Shown: positions 42,705-52,082, counted from the first letter of the stretch. The stretch is DNA of 64,000 nucleotides from Vibrio chagasii (GCF_024347355.1 NZ_AP025466.1:372001-436000); one strand, 5' to 3'. Translations and numbers: made by a program. Notes: a model not told the origin generated them from the sequence alone.

Positions 42705-43462
42705 CGTTTTTTAAATGCCACATCAAAATCATGCCCATTGCGCTTAAAGCAAACATAATTAGAGAATATTGAAGTATATCCGTAATGCTCAAGCATATTT
42801 TCAATTAGTTCGGGGGTAACTGTAGCTTGACCAAAGTTGTTCGGCGCAAGTCCCCACTCATGCCCAATAAAGCCCCTACGGTCGATATACGCCGTATGTT
42901 TTTTACCATCGAGAAAATACACCAAAATATAATTAACGTTCTCGTTGTATAAATGCCCATCAAAGAGCATTCTCGTTTTATGCGCCTGAGGTATTTTTTC
43001 AAGAAAGCTATCTTTGAACTTCCTGTCCTTACACTTAACGAATTTATTACCTACATTGATGTAGAAATCTACATTTCGAGTGAAAAAATGCGGTTCAAAA
43101 TGATCACCACCAATAGAGAGAGATGTATACTTTTCTGGTGCAATTGAAATAGACTCTCCAGACTTCAAAACCACCGGCTCTGCTGGTTTGTAAACCTCTA
43201 CTTTCACATCATTTTCCAAAACCGCATATATAGACCAAATTGGGACTGTTTTATCTTTGTGATTACTAACCACCAGTTTGGTTATTTGACTATCCGTATA
43301 TGCATCGCCGCTAACTTCGTAGGTAATACTGAGTCTAAACCCTATTTTCGTATGATAAAAATAAAGAGCATATGCTGACGCAACAAAGTAGATAACTGTT
43401 CTACCCTCTTGTGACAAGAAATTAAAAAGCTCTGCAATATCCAATTGACCTCCAAAGTACAT
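42698..43462 (-). CDS. Membrane-anchored cassette protein of unknown function
   Basis: 254 residues from MYFGGQLDIAELFNFLSQEG. One membrane helix (about 22-38, VIYFVASAYALYFYHTKIG), then a beta-rich domain (LSITYEVSGDAYTDSQITKLVVSNHKDKTVPIWSIYAVLENDVKVEV) recalling Ig-like ligand sensors, and a mixed C-terminal part ending FKKRT. The ATG at 43462 is chosen because upstream codons belong to the IS1111 end. Next to the Kiwa cassette; a defence role is possible but unproven. Confidence 0.6.
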   Translation of the reverse strand: MYFGGQLDIAELFNFLSQEGRTVIYFVASAYALYFYHTKIGFRLSITYEVSGDAYTDSQITKLVVSNHKDKTVPIWSIYAVLENDVKVEVYKPAEPVVLKSGESISIAPEKYTSLSIGGDHFEPHFFTRNVDFYINVGNKFVKCKDRKFKDSFLEKIPQAHKTRMLFDGHLYNENVNYILVYFLDGKKHTAYIDRRGFIGHEWGLAPNNFGQATVTPELIENMLEHYGYTSIFSNYVCFKRNGHDFDVAFKKRT

Positions 43463-43565
43463 AGACATAATGACCCCCACGAAAGGTGCTAGCCTCCAAT
43501 ATCGTGGGTTAGCTGAAAGCCAGAGCCATAATTAGTGCGTTAAACAACTAAATTTGGAGGCTAGC

Positions 43566-44720
43566 ATGAGTAAAGATAGCATAATTTTCATTGGCTTAGA
43601 TACGCATAAGTCATTTATTCAAGTCGCTGTTTTACAAGAACATCGAGGGGCAAACCCACAACAGTTAGGCCGTATTAAATCCAATAAGGCCGCGCTAATT
43701 AAATTGGCCAAGCAACTGCAATCCAAGTATCCAAAAGCCACTCTGCACTTTGTCTATGAAGCAGGACCATGTGGTTACTGGACTTATCGCCTGATTACGA
43801 GCCTTGGACACTGCTGCTATGTCGTCGCTCCATCACTTATACCTAAGAAGCCAGGCGATAGAGTTAAAACTGACAAACGAGACGCAGCAAAGCTCGCCAA
43901 GCTGTTAAAAGCCGAAGAGCTTACACCCATCTATGTACCAGAAGCCGAAGATGAAGCTATTCGAGATCTCTCGCGTGCCAGAGAAACGGCAATGAAAGAT
44001 CTCAAAGACGCAAAGTTCCAACTCAAAGGCTTTCTTCTTCGCAATAATATCCAAGCGACGGTGAATGATAACTGGTCTAAAAAGCATCTACGGTGGCTGA
44101 CCGATCTCATTCTTCCTCACCATAGTCAACAAATCGTCTTGCAAGAGATGATCATTACTATCAATGAGCGGATACAGCGGCTGCAACGACTCGATAATGA
44201 ACTGCTCCATCAGGTCAAAAACTGGCGATACTATCCTGTTGTGAAAGCCATTCAAGCTATGCGGGGTGTAAGGTTACTCGTAGCTCTTGGCACAATAGCT
44301 GAGCTGGGTGACTTACGGCGGTTCGACCATCCAAGAAAGCTTATGGCTTACCTTGGGCTTGTTCCAACAGAAAACTCCAGTGGAGGGAAAACTCGTCGTG
44401 GCAGCTTAACAAAGTGTGGCAACAGTCGAGCCAGACGGTTACTCGTTGAAGGCGCACACACCTATAAGCATAAAGCGAACATATCTGTAGAGCTGCAACT
44501 AAGGCAAGAAGGGCTGCCTAAAGAGATAGTTGATATCGCTTGGCAAGCCCAGCAAAGGTTATGTCGTCGTTACCAACGACTACTACAAAAAGGTAAACAC
44601 CGAAATGTCGTTGTGGTCGCCATCGCAAGAGAGATGATCGCTTACATCTGGGCCATTGCGCGTGAAGTTGTCATCAGCGATGTGGATCCTAGAACTCGAA
44701 TCGCTCGTTTACCGGCATGA
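43566..44720 (+). CDS. IS1111-type transposase, copy 4
   Basis: 384 residues, identical to copy 1 and copy 5 at protein level, with ggagg and the masking inverted repeat in front. Identity of copies implies recent transposition or conversion. Confidence 0.95.
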   Translation: MSKDSIIFIGLDTHKSFIQVAVLQEHRGANPQQLGRIKSNKAALIKLAKQLQSKYPKATLHFVYEAGPCGYWTYRLITSLGHCCYVVAPSLIPKKPGDRVKTDKRDAAKLAKLLKAEELTPIYVPEAEDEAIRDLSRARETAMKDLKDAKFQLKGFLLRNNIQATVNDNWSKKHLRWLTDLILPHHSQQIVLQEMIITINERIQRLQRLDNELLHQVKNWRYYPVVKAIQAMRGVRLLVALGTIAELGDLRRFDHPRKLMAYLGLVPTENSSGGKTRRGSLTKCGNSRARRLLVEGAHTYKHKANISVELQLRQEGLPKEIVDIAWQAQQRLCRRYQRLLQKGKHRNVVVVAIAREMIAYIWAIAREVVISDVDPRTRIARLPA

Positions 44721-44729
44721 AGACAGAAT

Positions 44730-44948
44730 TAGTGTTATCGCATTGGATAAAGCATCGGGAGTGGCACAAACACCGACGGCGTTAGGACGGCAATATAGCT
44801 TCGGCTGTATTGAACCACGAGCATAGACTGAAGACAGGTGCTACGACGGAACAAGTAAGGTAGGCTCTACTCATCAAACGATGAGCAATCCACGTATATC
44901 AGCATGAGAACCGACGACATTACTTGCTTCATCTATGCGGTAACACTA
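44730..44948 (+). ncRNA. Putative bridge/seekRNA of IS1111 copy 4
   Basis: Same sequence and closing helix as copy 1. Confidence 0.65.
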
Positions 44949-45022
44949 TCCCAAAATGAACAAAGGCTCTGAAATGAGGGAGCAGAAACTTCTACGTTTT
45001 TAATTGACAGTGGGGGTCATAT

Positions 45023-45148
45023 CAACGCCGCGTTAAGTAGTGAGCAACGCTGACCACCAAACCTAAACCATTGTGCCGTAAACACTAAATTCAAAGAAAA
45101 CTGAAAATGCCGAGCGTTGCGAATCTGTCTTAAACGCTTTGTTATGCA
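45023..45148 (-). repeat. attC site
   Basis: caacgccgcgttaagtagtg ... taaacgctttgttatgcaac, core aaaatgccgagcgttgcgaatc; GTTA overlaps the next stop codon. Confidence 0.9.
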
Positions 45149-45999
45149 ACATTTTCAGAAACGCTTATTCTTGCTTTATCGACGTATGTTTCATCGGACA
45201 ACTCAACTGAGAGTTTTTGTTCTATACGAGAGTAATACGGTGAAGCAACTGATATATACATGCCATTTTCGTTCTCTTGCTCAATATCGAAAATAGCACG
45301 GTGTAAGCGAGCTAAACCAATACACTCTTCACTGAGCGAAAAATCAGCATTTTGATTGCGAAATTCAAGCAGCTTAATCAGTAGCTCATGGGGCTCACTA
45401 TAGTCTCGGTAAAACTCAGCTAAAGTGGACTCAATTTCCGACTCCCAGTCTGATTGTACAAACGATTTTAGAGACGGATGTATTTTGTATATATTTTTTT
45501 CATTGTCTATATTGAGGACTTTTTGAATATACCCATTCCCTACAAGAACTTTGACATAGTAATCACTCCACTCTAAACCCATGTCTCGTTCAGATAGTTT
45601 TCGAAGAACATCTTTCATCCAATAATCGTAATATGGGTAGGACTTCTCTAAGTTACTCAGAAGCTCTTTCTCACTTTTGAGTTTTGCTTCTTTCTCTTTT
45701 TTTTCTTTTAAAGCTTTGTCTTTTGTATCCTGCTTATGTTTTTTACCTTTTTGGTAAAGAGAGAAAAAGAAGGAAACCAACAGGTAAATGGAATGACCAA
45801 TTAGGGAACCTGCCCCTAATCCAATAAACAATGCGATAATCGAGCGATGCTCGCTAGGTACCCCATAATTATCCACTACACTTTGAATGCTACCCCAAGC
45901 TATAAGCATGAAGATTCCCACCGATAAGTATTTAATGGAAGCCTTAGGGGATGTTAATGCTGAAAGAATCTTAATAATCGTCGCCGCACTTTCACTCAT
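45142..45999 (-). CDS. Two-helix membrane protein, possibly superinfection-exclusion (SieB-like)
   Basis: 285 residues from MSESAATIIKILSALTSPKASIKY. Two membrane helices (about 26-42 and 58-84), then a charged coiled-coil linker (about 86-120, KKEKEAKLKSEKELL) and a soluble domain. The N-terminal layout, helix-helix followed by a Lys-rich cytosolic part, recalls SieB superinfection-exclusion proteins, but this is a topological resemblance. Single-gene cassette between an attC and IS1111 copy 5. The genomic setting, close to Kiwa, makes a phage-related role plausible. Confidence 0.5.
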   Translation of the reverse strand: MSESAATIIKILSALTSPKASIKYLSVGIFMLIAWGSIQSVVDNYGVPSEHRSIIALFIGLGAGSLIGHSIYLLVSFFFSLYQKGKKHKQDTKDKALKEKKEKEAKLKSEKELLSNLEKSYPYYDYWMKDVLRKLSERDMGLEWSDYYVKVLVGNGYIQKVLNIDNEKNIYKIHPSLKSFVQSDWESEIESTLAEFYRDYSEPHELLIKLLEFRNQNADFSLSEECIGLARLHRAIFDIEQENENGMYISVASPYYSRIEQKLSVELSDETYVDKARISVSENVA

Positions 46000-46126
46000 T
46001 CCGAACCTCAAACTCTATGTTGCATAGACATAATGACCCCCACGAGGTGCTAGCCTCCAATATCGTGGGTTAGCTGAAAGCCAGAGCCATAATTAGTGCG
46101 TTAAACAACTAAATTTGGAGGCTAGC

Positions 46127-47281
46127 ATGAGTAAAGATAGCATAATTTTCATTGGCTTAGATACGCATAAGTCATTTATTCAAGTCGCTGTTTTACAAGA
46201 ACATCGAGGGGCAAACCCACAACAGTTAGGCCGTATTAAATCCAATAAGGCCGCGCTAATTAAATTGGCCAAGCAACTGCAATCCAAGTATCCAAAAGCC
46301 ACTCTGCACTTTGTCTATGAAGCAGGACCATGTGGTTACTGGACTTATCGCCTGATTACGAGCCTTGGACACTGCTGCTATGTCGTCGCTCCATCACTTA
46401 TACCTAAGAAGCCAGGCGATAGAGTTAAAACTGACAAACGAGACGCAGCAAAGCTCGCCAAGCTGTTAAAAGCCGAAGAGCTTACACCCATCTATGTACC
46501 AGAAGCCGAAGATGAAGCTATTCGAGATCTCTCGCGTGCCAGAGAAACGGCAATGAAAGATCTCAAAGACGCAAAGTTCCAACTCAAAGGCTTTCTTCTT
46601 CGCAATAATATCCAAGCGACGGTGAATGATAACTGGTCTAAAAAGCATCTACGGTGGCTGACCGATCTCATTCTTCCTCACCATAGTCAACAAATCGTCT
46701 TGCAAGAGATGATCATTACTATCAATGAGCGGATACAGCGGCTGCAACGACTCGATAATGAACTGCTCCATCAGGTCAAAAACTGGCGATACTATCCTGT
46801 TGTGAAAGCCATTCAAGCTATGCGGGGTGTAAGGTTACTCGTAGCTCTTGGCACAATAGCTGAGCTGGGTGACTTACGGCGGTTCGACCATCCAAGAAAG
46901 CTTATGGCTTACCTTGGGCTTGTTCCAACAGAAAACTCCAGTGGAGGGAAAACTCGTCGTGGCAGCTTAACAAAGTGTGGCAACAGTCGAGCCAGACGGT
47001 TACTCGTTGAAGGCGCACACACCTATAAGCATAAAGCGAACATATCTGTAGAGCTGCAACTAAGGCAAGAAGGGCTGCCTAAAGAGATAGTTGATATCGC
47101 TTGGCAAGCCCAGCAAAGGTTATGTCGTCGTTACCAACGACTACTACAAAAAGGTAAACACCGAAATGTCGTTGTGGTCGCCATCGCAAGAGAGATGATC
47201 GCTTACATCTGGGCCATTGCGCGTGAAGTTGTCATCAGCGATGTGGATCCTAGAACTCGAATCGCTCGTTTACCGGCATGA
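46127..47281 (+). CDS. IS1111-type transposase, copy 5
   Basis: 384 residues, identical to copies 1 and 4. All catalytic residues present; the masking inverted repeat upstream (46049-46126) is preserved despite the nearby 2-bp deletion. Confidence 0.95.
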   Translation: MSKDSIIFIGLDTHKSFIQVAVLQEHRGANPQQLGRIKSNKAALIKLAKQLQSKYPKATLHFVYEAGPCGYWTYRLITSLGHCCYVVAPSLIPKKPGDRVKTDKRDAAKLAKLLKAEELTPIYVPEAEDEAIRDLSRARETAMKDLKDAKFQLKGFLLRNNIQATVNDNWSKKHLRWLTDLILPHHSQQIVLQEMIITINERIQRLQRLDNELLHQVKNWRYYPVVKAIQAMRGVRLLVALGTIAELGDLRRFDHPRKLMAYLGLVPTENSSGGKTRRGSLTKCGNSRARRLLVEGAHTYKHKANISVELQLRQEGLPKEIVDIAWQAQQRLCRRYQRLLQKGKHRNVVVVAIAREMIAYIWAIAREVVISDVDPRTRIARLPA

Positions 47282-47290
47282 AGACAGAAT

Positions 47291-47509
47291 TAGTGTTATC
47301 GCATTGGATAAAGCATCGGGAGTGGCACAAACACCGACGGCGTTAGGACGGCAATATAGCTTCGGCTGTATTGAACCACGAGCATAGACTGAAGACAGGT
47401 GCTACGACGGAACAAGTAAAGTAGGCTCTACTCATCAAACGATGAGCAATCCACGTATATCAGCATGAGAACCGACGACATTACTTGCTTCATCTATGCG
47501 GTAACACTA
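47291..47509 (+). ncRNA. Putative bridge/seekRNA of IS1111 copy 5
   Basis: As in copy 1 with a single g-to-a change (acaagtaaagtagg) outside the closing helix and the UUCG hairpin. Confidence 0.65.
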
Positions 47510-47721
47510 TCCCAAAATGAACAAAGGCTCTGAAATGAGGGAGCAGAAACTTCTACGTTTTTAATTGACAGTGGGGGTCATATCAACGCCCAATTAAGGG
47601 GTGAGCAACGCCTCCACCCAAACCTAAAGCATTGTGCCATAAACACTAAATTTGAAGTAGAAGCAAAAATGCCGAGCGTTGTGAATGATCTTCACCCGAT
47701 AAAATGGACACCCTATTCTCT

Positions 47722-48609
47722 TTAACCCGTCACGACTTCATACTCATGTGGGGTTCGATATCCGAGACTTGAGTGCAGTCTATAACGGTTATAAAAATGC
47801 TGGATATAACCGGCAAGTTTATCTCTAAGCTGCTTCTCACTTTTAAAACTATTTTTCCTAATTATGTCGCCTTTGAGCGTATGGAAGAATGACTCCACCT
47901 CCGCATTATCGGTGCAATGACCTGGACGATTCATACTTGGGACAATTCCATTTTTTGATAATAAAGCTTGAACTTCATGGGCTCGATATTCAGAGCCTCT
48001 GTCGGTATGAAACAATAAGCGCTCTTGTGGCTTTCGATTTCTAATGGCCATTCTCAACGAACTCATCGTTAGCTGTGTACTCTTCTTACTACCAAGCGAC
48101 CAACCGACGATTTTACGTGAGTAAAGGTCGATAACGACGGCTAGATACATCCAACGTTTACCTTGCTTTATATACGTTAGATCTCCAGACCATTGTTGAT
48201 TAACTGCCGTTGGTTTTGGTGTATCTTTTTTAATATTCTTAATCGATTGATAGAACCGATGTAGCTTGGCCATTTTCATGTAAATGCGATAACTTCGTGC
48301 TCTTAGCCCTTGCTCTCTCATGATCCGAGCCACACGCTTGCGGCTAACCAAAACGCCTTGGCGCCTCAGTTCTGCATGAACTCGTGGGCTGCCGTAAGTC
48401 TCTCGACTCTGGGTAAACACTTTAATTATACGCTTCTTCAAAGCCTGCTCTTCTTGATCGTAGCGGCTTGGTTCTCTATCAAGCCATGCGTAGTAACCCG
48501 ACTTAGAAACAGATAGAAAACGGCACATCAATACAATGGAATAACGCGTTTTGTAATGGGCTATGAATCGGAATTTTGTCGATTTTCTTGGGCAACGAAT
48601 CGTTGCCAC
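47722..48609 (-). CDS. IS3-family transposase OrfB (integrase core)
   Basis: 295 codons in the -1 frame relative to OrfA. HTH_21-like start, then rve integrase core: DE(D)E residues in WSGDLTYI, VIDLYSRKIVGWSL, HTDRGSEY and NAEVESFFHTLK, ending YNRYRLHSSLGYRTPHEYE. Made as an OrfAB fusion by frameshifting; the GTG at its 5' end is probably only the resumption point after the slip. Confidence 0.93.
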   Translation of the reverse strand: MATIRCPRKSTKFRFIAHYKTRYSIVLMCRFLSVSKSGYYAWLDREPSRYDQEEQALKKRIIKVFTQSRETYGSPRVHAELRRQGVLVSRKRVARIMREQGLRARSYRIYMKMAKLHRFYQSIKNIKKDTPKPTAVNQQWSGDLTYIKQGKRWMYLAVVIDLYSRKIVGWSLGSKKSTQLTMSSLRMAIRNRKPQERLLFHTDRGSEYRAHEVQALLSKNGIVPSMNRPGHCTDNAEVESFFHTLKGDIIRKNSFKSEKQLRDKLAGYIQHFYNRYRLHSSLGYRTPHEYEVVTG

Positions 48610-48902
48610 TTTTTTAGCAAGTCATTCTCTAGCTTAAGTTGTTCATTCTGACGTTCGAGCTCTGCAATCCGACTAGACTCAGTTTTCTGGCTCGGGATCT
48701 GAGTCCTTTTCTTACGTTTATCTTCCATAATAACCCCTTCTCTATAGTCCTTTCGCCATTTAGAAAGCATATAAGGGTGGATATCTAATGATAGCGCCAC
48801 GCTTTTAACTGTAGCTCCTTCTCGAAGCGAAAGTCGGACAGCAGTTACCTTAAATTCCGTAAGATATTGTTGAGTTTTTTTACCTGATTTATAAGCTGGC
48901 AT
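48561..48902 (-). CDS. IS3-family transposase OrfA
   Basis: 113 residues from MPAYKSGKKTQQYLTEFKVTA. Helix-turn-helix (VKSVALSLDIHPYMLSKWRKDY) and a leucine-zipper coiled coil (SSRIAELERQNEQLKLENDLLKKW) as in IS3-family OrfA, which binds the inverted repeats. It overlaps orfB by 49 bp. Confidence 0.92.
   Translation of the reverse strand: MPAYKSGKKTQQYLTEFKVTAVRLSLREGATVKSVALSLDIHPYMLSKWRKDYREGVIMEDKRKKRTQIPSQKTESSRIAELERQNEQLKLENDLLKKWQRFVAQENRQNSDS
48609..48615 (-). promoter_or_regulatory. Programmed -1 frameshift site of the IS3 element
   Basis: On the minus strand the codons CTA AAA AAG contain the heptamer A AAA AAG in the OrfA frame. After a -1 slip the next codon is GTG, the first codon of the OrfB frame, giving the usual OrfAB fusion. 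Confidence 0.85.
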
Positions 48903-48979
48903 AAACACCTCCAATTACTATTGAAGGTGTCCACTAGATCGGGTCAACTACAGAATCCCTCTTAAATTGCTTGTTAGTT

Positions 48980-49822
48980 TTACTTATATATCGGTCTGTA
49001 ACGTTCTTCTAGATCTTGTTTTTTACGCCCTTGAATTTGACCCAATAGCACATAGTTTACCGTTGGTACTTTTGTCAGTATATCAACTGCAAGAGGATAT
49101 TCTTCATAAGTAGGTAACGAAGGACTGATTCTCCCTCCGAATTTCTTTAGTATCTTGGTATCAATTTTACCATCGACCACCGCTGAAAACCCAACCAAAA
49201 AGCAACTAACTTCAACTAAAAGGTCATCAGTCATATGCAAGCATCTTTCTGTTAAATCACTAAGCAGCGCCATGTTACCGACACCAATCAAACTCTGTAT
49301 TTCTGGAAATTTTAATGGTTTACCGTATACCTCTGACAACTTAGGCATCAAAGCCTCAATCATACTGTTTCGCTTTTCCCATACTTTAACAACAGTATTA
49401 AAGTTCGAGACAATCGTAGCGATATAATCCAATGACGCCCATTTATTAAACTCTGAAGCCTCATGTTGGGATATAAAAGACAATGACGGCAAATCGAATT
49501 CAACCTTAATTTCTTTAAGTAATACGGGCGGTACGCCTAGCATTCGATCGATAGGTTCATCAGTTATCAACCCAAAGTAGTTCGATTTAATACTTATCAG
49601 ACTGGAACGAAGCTCTAGAGCAGAAAGTATTGTTTTATTGACTGTTCTGATTTTATCCAACTCAATCTTGGTAAACTCTTGCTGATTTACCGTATAGTAA
49701 GCCACTCCTGCACCAAGGGCGCCTGAAACAAATACGCTTCCAACAGGCAAAATATAGTCTTTTACGAAATTTGTATGTAGACCCTCGATAGCCGTTACTA
49801 TCAGCTGAATGTCATTACTCAA
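48980..49822 (-). CDS. Membrane-anchored cassette protein of unknown function
   Basis: 280 residues from MSNDIQLIVTAIEGLHTNFVKDY. One hydrophobic segment (about 25-45, LPVGSVFVSGALGAGVAYYTV) followed by a helical cytosolic part of 230 residues with EFTKIELDKIRTVNKTILSALELRSSLISI. The helical content and N-terminal anchor recall several small phage-defence or sensor proteins, but no family can be named. The stop is 1 bp from the attC right end; another attC precedes the start. Confidence 0.6.
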   Translation of the reverse strand: MSNDIQLIVTAIEGLHTNFVKDYILPVGSVFVSGALGAGVAYYTVNQQEFTKIELDKIRTVNKTILSALELRSSLISIKSNYFGLITDEPIDRMLGVPPVLLKEIKVEFDLPSLSFISQHEASEFNKWASLDYIATIVSNFNTVVKVWEKRNSMIEALMPKLSEVYGKPLKFPEIQSLIGVGNMALLSDLTERCLHMTDDLLVEVSCFLVGFSAVVDGKIDTKILKKFGGRISPSLPTYEEYPLAVDILTKVPTVNYVLLGQIQGRKKQDLEERYRPIYK

Positions 49823-50009
49823 TTGTTTCTCTCAAATTTATTTGTAAAACTAACGCCGCATTAAGGTGTGAAGCACGCGACCACGAAACCTAACCAGACC
49901 ACCGTAAACACTGAATTTAACCCAAACTAAAAATGCCAAGCGTGCTGAATCACTCTTAAATGCTTTGTATGGATAATAAGCACTCCAATCGGGTAAGGTG
50001 AGACCCAGA

Positions 50010-50106
50010 CTTTAGCTGCAACTAAAGTTCTTCTATCTGGTAGTTCGATTAAACGATGGCTCCTCGATTGAGAGACCGGTAACAAGTACGAACGTCAGAT
50101 AGAACT
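50010..50106 (+). ncRNA. Putative bridge RNA of the IS110 element
   Basis: The region upstream of the transposase has a ctttag/ctaaag hairpin (50010-50027) and a long-range pairing of agttcttctatctg (50026-50039) with cagatagaact (50096-50106). IS110 elements encode their bridge RNA in this position; exact ends are not known. Confidence 0.5.
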
Positions 50107-50173
50107 CCAAGCACCACACTCGAATAGTCTTCTGGGTCTCGAGCCCGCATTTGCAAGCAAGAGTTAGCTTATT

Positions 50174-51130
50174 ATGAATACAAACACACTTCAAAACATT
50201 AATGTTGGCGTTGATACTGGTAAGTCACAATTAGATATCTATATCCGTCCACTCGACATTTACTTCACCGTACCAAACACCGATAAAGGCATCAGCGATG
50301 CCATTAAAATCATTAAGAAACACAAACCTCAACGCGTCGTCATCGAGGCTACAGGTCGATTAGAAATGCCCTTCATACTCGCCTGTGATAAAGCCAAATT
50401 GCCTTATGTCGTTGCCAATCCACTACGTATTAAAAGATTTGCTGAAGCCATTGGTCAACGAGCTAAGAACGACCGTTTAGATGCCGAACTCATCGCACAT
50501 TATGCCGAACGAGTTCAGCCCGAACTTACCAAGCTAAAAAGCGAAAACATACGCCTTATGAGTGACTTAGTCACGAGGCGGAACCAACTACTCACCATGC
50601 AAACCATGGAAAGAAACCGACTACAAATATTACCCAAAAACATCTCATCGACTATTACTCCGATTCTAACCGCTCTAAAAAATCAGCTTGAAAAAGTAGA
50701 GGCAAAGATAGAAAAGCTGATTGAGAGCTGCCCTGAGTATCAAGCTAAGAACACCATCCTTCAAAGCATGCCTGGCGTAGGAAAAATCCTAGCCGCCTCC
50801 CTAATTAGCAATGTACCCGAACTCGGTTTTATCACTAACAAGCAAGCCTCTTCTCTCATTGGCGTCGCACCTATAACAAGAGAGAGCGGACGCTTCAAAG
50901 GCAAACGGATGATAAAAGGAGGTCGGCCTCAAGTTAGAACAGTCATGTACATGGCAATGATGTCGGCTATCCAATGCAATCCTGTATTTAAGGCTACTTA
51001 TGAACGATTACTTGCGGCAGGAAAACCTAAAAAAGTAGCGATAGTTGCCTGCATGAGAAAGATGGTTGTAACACTCAATTCAATGCTAAGAGACGGCGCA
51101 ATGTGGAATAAAGATAGCGTCAAAAATTAA
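50174..51130 (+). CDS. IS110-family transposase
   Basis: 318 residues from MNTNTLQNINVGVDTGKSQLDIYI. DEDD residues: Asp in GVDTGK, Glu in VIEATGRLE, Asp pair in AKNDRLDAELIA; Transposase_20 part with SMPGVGKILAASLI and ITRESGRFKGKRMIKGGRPQVR, including the catalytic serine. Intact. It forms a third IS110-family lineage in this array. Confidence 0.94.
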   Translation: MNTNTLQNINVGVDTGKSQLDIYIRPLDIYFTVPNTDKGISDAIKIIKKHKPQRVVIEATGRLEMPFILACDKAKLPYVVANPLRIKRFAEAIGQRAKNDRLDAELIAHYAERVQPELTKLKSENIRLMSDLVTRRNQLLTMQTMERNRLQILPKNISSTITPILTALKNQLEKVEAKIEKLIESCPEYQAKNTILQSMPGVGKILAASLISNVPELGFITNKQASSLIGVAPITRESGRFKGKRMIKGGRPQVRTVMYMAMMSAIQCNPVFKATYERLLAAGKPKKVAIVACMRKMVVTLNSMLRDGAMWNKDSVKN

Positions 51131-51163
51131 CTATTGACGCCATAGTCTCTTGTTAGCTGTGTT

Positions 51164-51751
51164 TTATGGTTTTCCTGCTAGTTTTACAGCCTTTGATAGA
51201 GTAGACCACAAGTAATGTCCTCCCCATAACACAACGAGGATATAGGCAGATAAACAAGCCAACGCAATATATACAAAAAATTCAGGAGTATTGGAGTTAA
51301 CTAGCATCAAGTACCAAAACAAGAGTAACATCAATACAAACAATATACTGAATAGGACAATTTTTAGTCTTTCAATTACCCTACCTTTTCGGGTTCGAAA
51401 GCGTAATGGCAAGGCGAACTCTTTCGCAATAAGGTTTATCTCACTATACCTACCATTAACTCGTCCAAACTGCTCCAATTTCAAAAACGCACCAGGCTCA
51501 GAGATAAACCACTCTACTTCATCTTTAGTTAATCTCGAAGTAGTTAAACCGCTTAAAATTACCAGAATTTCAGCATAATTTTCATCGGTATTTTTAACTA
51601 ACTCTTTTAGTTTCACATACTGTGTATGAAGCTCTTTAGCTCTTTCCCCTTTAAACTTACGTATTGTTCTGAACGTAATATATAAAGCTGAAATACTAGC
51701 GATTATTGCCAAAAAAACTCTCGCATTATTTAATATAACATCTATTTCCAT
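51164..51751 (-). CDS. Three-helix membrane cassette protein of unknown function
   Basis: 195 residues from MEIDVILNNARVFLAIIASISALYITF. An N-terminal helix (about 10-27), a cytosolic region with KFKGERAKELHTQYVKLKELVKNTDENYAEIL, and two C-terminal helices (about 128-150 and 155-176). Single-gene cassette between the IS-split attC and the attC at 51769. No family recognised. Confidence 0.6.
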   Translation of the reverse strand: MEIDVILNNARVFLAIIASISALYITFRTIRKFKGERAKELHTQYVKLKELVKNTDENYAEILVILSGLTTSRLTKDEVEWFISEPGAFLKLEQFGRVNGRYSEINLIAKEFALPLRFRTRKGRVIERLKIVLFSILFVLMLLLFWYLMLVNSNTPEFFVYIALACLSAYILVVLWGGHYLWSTLSKAVKLAGKP

Positions 51752-51768
51752 CGTATCTCCGAAACAGC

Positions 51769-51892
51769 TAACGCTCTGCTAAGTGGCTGACAACATACCA
51801 CAAAACGTAAACAAGCCACCGTACACACAGACCAAACTTTGAAGTGAATTCGCCGAGCGTTGGCAGTCCGTCTTAAGCAGATTGTTAAGCGC
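51769..51892 (-). repeat. attC site
   Basis: taacgctctgctaagtggc ... taagcagattgttaagcg; core attcgccgagcgttggcag. GTTA overlaps the next stop codon. Confidence 0.88.
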
Positions 51893-52082
51893 TATTTTGT
51901 TCCGATGGCCATTTCACGTAAGCAAATACCCATATGGCTATGACGTTTCCAATGGGTAGTAACATGACCAATGACCACCACCTTGAAAACCCTGCCTTTT
52001 TGAGTATTGGCCCAAAAATTAATACCGGAAGTACTAGAATCAAGGACAAAATTATAAGTTGCCATATGCTTATACCACCCAT
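51885..52082 (-). CDS. Small two-helix membrane protein (second of a tandem pair)
   Basis: 65 residues from MGGISIWQLIILSLILVLPVL: two membrane helices (about 7-26 and 38-54) and the motif KKAGFSRWWSLVMLLPIGNVIAIWVFAYVKWP. The same order, loop then LxxP-x-G helix then a lysine-Trp end, is found in the gene directly upstream, so the two are probably paralogous. The start codon overlaps the upstream stop at 52082. Confidence 0.65.
   Translation of the reverse strand: MGGISIWQLIILSLILVLPVLIFGPILKKAGFSRWWSLVMLLPIGNVIAIWVFAYVKWPSEQNSA

Larger units (their letters stand above)
43463..45023 (+). mobile_element. IS1111-type element, copy 4
   Basis: Complete, inverted repeats at 43470-43480 and 45010-45020. 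It is inserted immediately upstream of a start codon (flank ccaaagtac) at the attC junction and continues into caacgccgcgttaag. Confidence 0.92.
46026..47584 (+). mobile_element. IS1111-type element, copy 5
   Basis: Complete, inverted repeats at 46033-46043 and 47571-47581, with a 2-bp deletion in the left leader (cacgaggtg for cacgaaaggtg). Left flank gttgcata, right flank caacgcccaattaagg. Confidence 0.92.
47692..48946 (-). mobile_element. IS3-family insertion sequence
   Basis: 1255 bp with imperfect terminal inverted repeats (tcacccgataaaatggacacc on the left, the complement of ggtgtccactagatcgggtca on the right). Two overlapping frames orfA and orfB with a slippery heptamer. It is inserted inside the attC next to IS1111 copy 5. 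Confidence 0.9.
47584..48978 (-). repeat. attC site split by an IS3 element
   Basis: Left part caacgcccaattaagg ... gccgagcgttgtgaat (47584-47691) and right part cagaatccctcttaaattgcttgttag (48947-48978) make one attC of about 140 bp when the IS3 element is removed. Confidence 0.85.
49969..51150 (+). mobile_element. IS110-family element in an attC
   Basis: About 1.18 kb without terminal inverted repeats, inserted between ctttgt and tgttagc, the last box of an attC. The long non-coding part is upstream of the transposase gene (49969-50173), as in IS110 proper. The same right end occurs as a scrap at 27535. Confidence 0.85.
49851..51157 (-). repeat. attC site split by an IS110 element
   Basis: taacgccgcattaaggtgtg ... 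cactcttaaatgctttgt (49851-49968) is continued after the IS by tgttagc (51151-51157). Confidence 0.85.
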
